Source of the DNA: Chloroflexota bacterium
Lineage (GTDB): Bacteria; Chloroflexota; Anaerolineae; B4-G1
Direction: 5' to 3'
Assembly: GCA_024232355.1 (NCBI GenBank)
Contig: JAAEPW010000806.1
Location: forward strand, 1-8,145
Length of the DNA stretch: 8,145 bases
This document shows, piece by piece, positions 5,629-8,145 of this stretch. A program made the translations under genes and the position numbers. Positions within the stretch are counted from its first letter, which is position 1. Every line of letters starts with the position of its first letter. The notes beneath the pieces were generated by a model. It searched no databases, was not told where the DNA came from, and worked only from the letters and a program-made list of their open reading frames with translations.

Positions 5629-7580
5629 TAGCTATTCTGTCGATTTGGCTGTGCCTCGCCGCGTGGTTGGCTGTCGCCACCGCTCCCGTTTGGCATGAGC
5701 CCGTTCACTTGGCCTCCGGGCTGAGGATCTGGTGTTCGGGGCGATTTGACTCATTCCAGGTCAACCCGCCTGCGGTTAGAATCGTGGCGGCACTTCCAGT
5801 CTTGATGACACACTCGAAGCCGGACCTAAGGAAATCGCAAGAGGACTTTCCGCGTGGTCGCGACGAATTCGTCATGGCTTGGGACTATGTGAAACAGAGC
5901 GGGCCTGACATTCGGAAGCAGGTCATCCTTGCCAGATTCGCTTGCCTCCCGTTCGTTGTCATCGGGGCCATTGCATCTTGGTGCTGGGCTGACGCGATGT
6001 TCGGCGCGCGGTCCGGTATCGTCGCTTTGCTGCTGTGGTGTTTTTCGCCTTATATTCTGGGCCATGGCACCCTAATCATAAGCGATGTGGCTTCCGGAGC
6101 TGTCGCAGTCACGGCGCTTTGGCTTTTCTGGCGATGGCTGAAACGGCCGCGGACATGGGAGGCACTCTTCGCGGGGCTGGCGATCGGCCTGGCCGCGTCG
6201 TGCAAGTTCACGATTCTGATCCTCTACCCATTGCTTCCTATTCTATGGCTCTTGCACCGATGGGCAGAGCGGGGCAAGTGGAGGCGGTGCGACTGGCTGC
6301 GGCAAGGGGGGATGCTGATGCTGATTCTCTGCACCGCTCTTTACGTCATCAATTGTGCGTATCTGTTTGAGGGATCATTTGTGCCGCTTGAGACACTCCG
6401 GTTCCACTCGGCGATGGGTACAGGGCGTGACTCACTGTACGGCACATCTATGGTGGAGGGAAATCGGTTCTCCGAGACATGGATTGGCAAGTTGCCAGTA
6501 CCGTTACCGGCGAGAATGGTCGAAGGCATCGACATACAGCGATGTGATTTTGAGCAAGGTCTGCCATCGTATCTCCGCGGCCAGTGGGCGGAGCACGGTT
6601 GGTGGTATTACTATCTCTATGCCCTTGCAGTGAAGGTGCCGCTGGGGACGTGGTGCCTGGCCATCCTGGCCGTGGCGTCCACGGCTGGCTTTGGACGCGG
6701 CTATTCGGTTTCGTGGCATGACGAGATGGTTGTGCTGGTCCCGGGACTTGTCATCTTCATCTTCGTCAGTAGCCAGACCGGCTTCTCCGTGCATTCACGC
6801 TACATTCTCCCAGCGCTGCCGTTCCTCTCTATCTGGATCAGCAAGGTCGGTAGAGCGTCTGCAATTGAGGTCCAGAAAGACCATCCTCGGTCGACAAAGT
6901 ACGTTCGAGTGATGACCGTCATTATGCTCGGCTGGACGATAGCCAGCAGCCTGTGGGCCTATCCGCACAGCCTGTCGTACTTCAATGAGTTGGCCGTCAT
7001 GATACGGACGCCCCATGATGCAGACTATCCGACGCCGATCCCCTCGTCAGCTGCTGAAAACAAGACTGCATGGCAGAAAAACCAATCCGCCCTGGACGCT
7101 TGGCCACATAGTGGGCCGCGGCACTTGCTCGACTCTAACATCGACTGGGGGCAGGACCTGTTCTACTTCGAACGCTGGTGCGCGAAGCATCCCAAGGCGC
7201 GTCCGATGCGGGTCGCGTATTGGGGCACCTATCCGCTGGAGTTGACGTCGATCAACTCGGCCGGCGAGCCACCGATCGGTCCGAATGCAGCCTCTCTTGA
7301 GAAGAACGATTCACGCGAAGCCTTCGGCCCACTGCACGGTTGGTACGCACTAAGTGTCAACGAGATCTATGCTCGCCACAAAAGGTATCGCCACTTCCTT
7401 TTCTTTGAGCCCGTTGCCACCGCCGGGTACTCCATCTACATCTATCACGTCACTCTCGAAGACGCCAACCGCGTGCGCTGCGAGTTGGGATTGCCCGAGT
7501 TATCGGAGGATTGGGAGCCGGGCGGGAACGCGCACCGCCGTGAGGGAGGCGATTCAGATATGAAGCTTCTGGCAGAATAG
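5595..7580 (+). CDS. GT-C family 39 glycosyltransferase (PMT/ArnT-like) with C-terminal soluble domain
   Basis: A 661-residue multi-pass membrane protein with about ten hydrophobic helices. Such enzymes move a sugar from a lipid-linked donor to a protein or lipid on the outer side of the membrane. After helix 1 comes the first-loop motif WHEPVHLASG (Glu 35), then GRFDSFQVNPPAVRIVAALP. The family's frequent DE pair is reduced to Glu here, preceded by His. Later parts include SPYILGHGTLIISDVASG, AASCKFTILILYP, WWYYYLYALAVKVPLGTW and SRYILPALPF. Residues about 500-625 form a conserved soluble tail (LLDSNIDWGQDLFYFERW, GWYALSVNEIYARH, GYSIYIYHVT). GTG 5595 is the only plausible start in this frame, since a stop lies at 5547-5549 and no ATG follows it. 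The ribosome binding site is weak. It begins 53 nt after the MauE-like gene and is likely co-transcribed. Substrate unknown. The nearby Ser/Thr-rich peptides are candidates by context only. Confidence 0.83.
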   Translation: MDRRSPFRTLGLAILSIWLCLAAWLAVATAPVWHEPVHLASGLRIWCSGRFDSFQVNPPAVRIVAALPVLMTHSKPDLRKSQEDFPRGRDEFVMAWDYVKQSGPDIRKQVILARFACLPFVVIGAIASWCWADAMFGARSGIVALLLWCFSPYILGHGTLIISDVASGAVAVTALWLFWRWLKRPRTWEALFAGLAIGLAASCKFTILILYPLLPILWLLHRWAERGKWRRCDWLRQGGMLMLILCTALYVINCAYLFEGSFVPLETLRFHSAMGTGRDSLYGTSMVEGNRFSETWIGKLPVPLPARMVEGIDIQRCDFEQGLPSYLRGQWAEHGWWYYYLYALAVKVPLGTWCLAILAVASTAGFGRGYSVSWHDEMVVLVPGLVIFIFVSSQTGFSVHSRYILPALPFLSIWISKVGRASAIEVQKDHPRSTKYVRVMTVIMLGWTIASSLWAYPHSLSYFNELAVMIRTPHDADYPTPIPSSAAENKTAWQKNQSALDAWPHSGPRHLLDSNIDWGQDLFYFERWCAKHPKARPMRVAYWGTYPLELTSINSAGEPPIGPNAASLEKNDSREAFGPLHGWYALSVNEIYARHKRYRHFLFFEPVATAGYSIYIYHVTLEDANRVRCELGLPELSEDWEPGGNAHRREGGDSDMKLLAE

Positions 7581-7633
7581 ATGCTGTCCCCTGGACGCAC
7601 GCAGGGTAGCTATGTCGATATCCATACGATCTT

Positions 7634-7672
7634 CCAGGCATGACCACTTCCTAGGGCACACGACCTGCCTGG
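7634..7672. repeat. Inverted repeat CCAGGCA / TGCCTGG downstream of the operon
   Basis: CCAGGCA (7634-7640) and TGCCTGG (7666-7672) are exact reverse complements separated by 25 nt, 54 nt after the glycosyltransferase stop. There is no T run, so it is at most a weak transcript end. Nothing else is seen between 7581 and 7723. Confidence 0.35.
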
Positions 7673-7723
7673 AGTGTTGACACAGCGGCTGTTCGTGGAC
7701 ACACTCAGTTGGCACGTGATCGA

Positions 7724-7749
7724 GACGAATAAAGGGGTCGGGAGTCTTT
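7724..7749. repeat. 26-bp REP-like repeat, right copy (inverted relative to 471-496)
   Basis: GACGAATAAAGGGGTCGGGA followed by GTCTTT is the exact reverse complement of 471-496. The two copies bracket about 7.2 kb. No transposase gene adjoins this copy. The RHS relic begins four bases after it. Confidence 0.85.
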
Positions 7750-7752
7750 GTT

Positions 7753-7908
7753 TTCGACCGCAACGGTCGCGTCTTGGACTACACCTTCGATTCTCTCTCG
7801 CGTCAGACGACCGAGAAGTGGTGTCATAACCTCACCGACGTCGAAGGCAGCCTTCCCGTCCCGCAACCTCAAGTGGGGCGGGCGGCCCTGCTCGACCGCA
7901 GGGGGTAA
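7753..7908 (+). pseudogene. RHS/YD-repeat protein fragment
   Basis: In the frame starting at TTC 7753 the translation FDRNGRVLDYTFDSLSRQTT and EKW is a good RHS (YD) repeat unit, in the style DRNGRVxDYxYDxLGRxTxE. RHS proteins are very large surface or toxin-delivery proteins made of many such units. After EKW (7821) the match is lost and the frame ends at TAA 7906-7908. There is no start codon, and only one unit is left, starting directly next to the 26-bp repeat. It is a relic of a gene truncated at this point or a transported scrap. Confidence 0.6.
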
Positions 7909-7918
7909 GCACGGTGTG

Positions 7919-7942
7919 TCACTGCTTGCTTGTTAGCAGTGA
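7919..7942. repeat. Perfect 8-bp-stem hairpin
   Basis: TCACTGCT (7919-7926) and AGCAGTGA (7935-7942) pair exactly around an 8-nt loop. There is no T run. It sits just after the RHS relic. Its role is unknown. Confidence 0.5.
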
Positions 7943-7980
7943 ACATCGCAATAGCAGATCCTACTTCCGTACGCACAGCA

Positions 7981-8074
7981 CCATCACCTACGCTCCCATC
8001 AACACCCCCATTCCTCTACCAGTAACTCCCCTGCCTCATCTTCGTGTCATTCATCCGCCTCTTTCCCACCCTTC
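7981..8074. repeat. C/T-rich tract with degenerate repeats of a CATyCnnCTrCC type
   Basis: Only 6 of the 90 bases in 7981-8070 are G. Units such as CCATCACCTAC, CCATCAACACCCC, CCATTCCTCTACC, CCTGCCTCATCTTC and GTCATTCATCCGCCTC follow one another. I recall similar CATTCATCTGCCTC-like intergenic strings in planctomycete genomes, but this is memory and not a match I can check. No gene is seen from 7943 to the window end. Confidence 0.35.
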
Positions 8075-8145
8075 GCCGAAACCTTGAAAGTCACCGACCC
8101 CCGCACTCAACCTCCTCGGCATGGGGCCGGGTGGCCGCGGGTGAT

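Noticed and set aside
7748..7936. 62-codon frame starting in the right repeat
   Set aside because: It is out of frame with the clear RHS-like unit over the same bases and has no recognisable content.

Overview
The window looks like an accessory region of a bacterial chromosome, most likely from a Planctomycetota species (Pirellulales-like). This placement is inferred. It rests on a REP-associated tyrosine transposase (RAYT) relic with its flanking repeat, an RHS-repeat relic, and a LolA-like / C39-rhodanese / MauE / family 39 glycosyltransferase gene set whose protein styles I associate with that phylum. No rRNA, tRNA or CRISPR array is visible.

Layout. At 1-431 (minus strand) lies a RAYT gene running off the left edge, broken by a TGA that sits exactly between the two histidines of its HUH motif. 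A 26-bp repeat (471-496) lies just upstream of it. The stretch 511-1400 has no convincing gene. From about 1400 to 1562 there is a leader with several inverted repeats, followed by two tandem paralogous genes for small secreted proteins (1563-1862 and 2091-2387) with eight cysteines in identical spacing. After a 299-nt gap holding two tandem stem-loops comes a same-strand, probably co-transcribed set. It comprises a LolA-like periplasmic protein with a C-terminal membrane anchor (2687-3859), a membrane protein with a periplasmic C39-type peptidase domain and a periplasmic rhodanese domain (3872-5101), a MauE/DoxX-type redox membrane protein overlapping it by 4 nt (5098-5541), and a GT-C family 39 glycosyltransferase (5595-7580). 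A perfect inverted copy of the 26-bp repeat (7724-7749) closes the segment. It abuts a short RHS-repeat relic (7753-7908), a perfect hairpin and a C/T-rich tract.

How the genes may work together (inference). The two disulfide-rich peptides have signal peptides. The downstream genes encode envelope functions suited to thiol chemistry (MauE-like protein, rhodanese), peptide processing (C39 domain), carrying of a hydrophobic ligand or sensing (LolA-like fold), and sugar transfer (GT39). The working model is a dedicated envelope system that oxidises, trims and perhaps glycosylates the Cys-rich peptides. The pairing of the peptides with the operon is the most novel point in the window. It rests only on adjacency, shared orientation and compatible cellular location.
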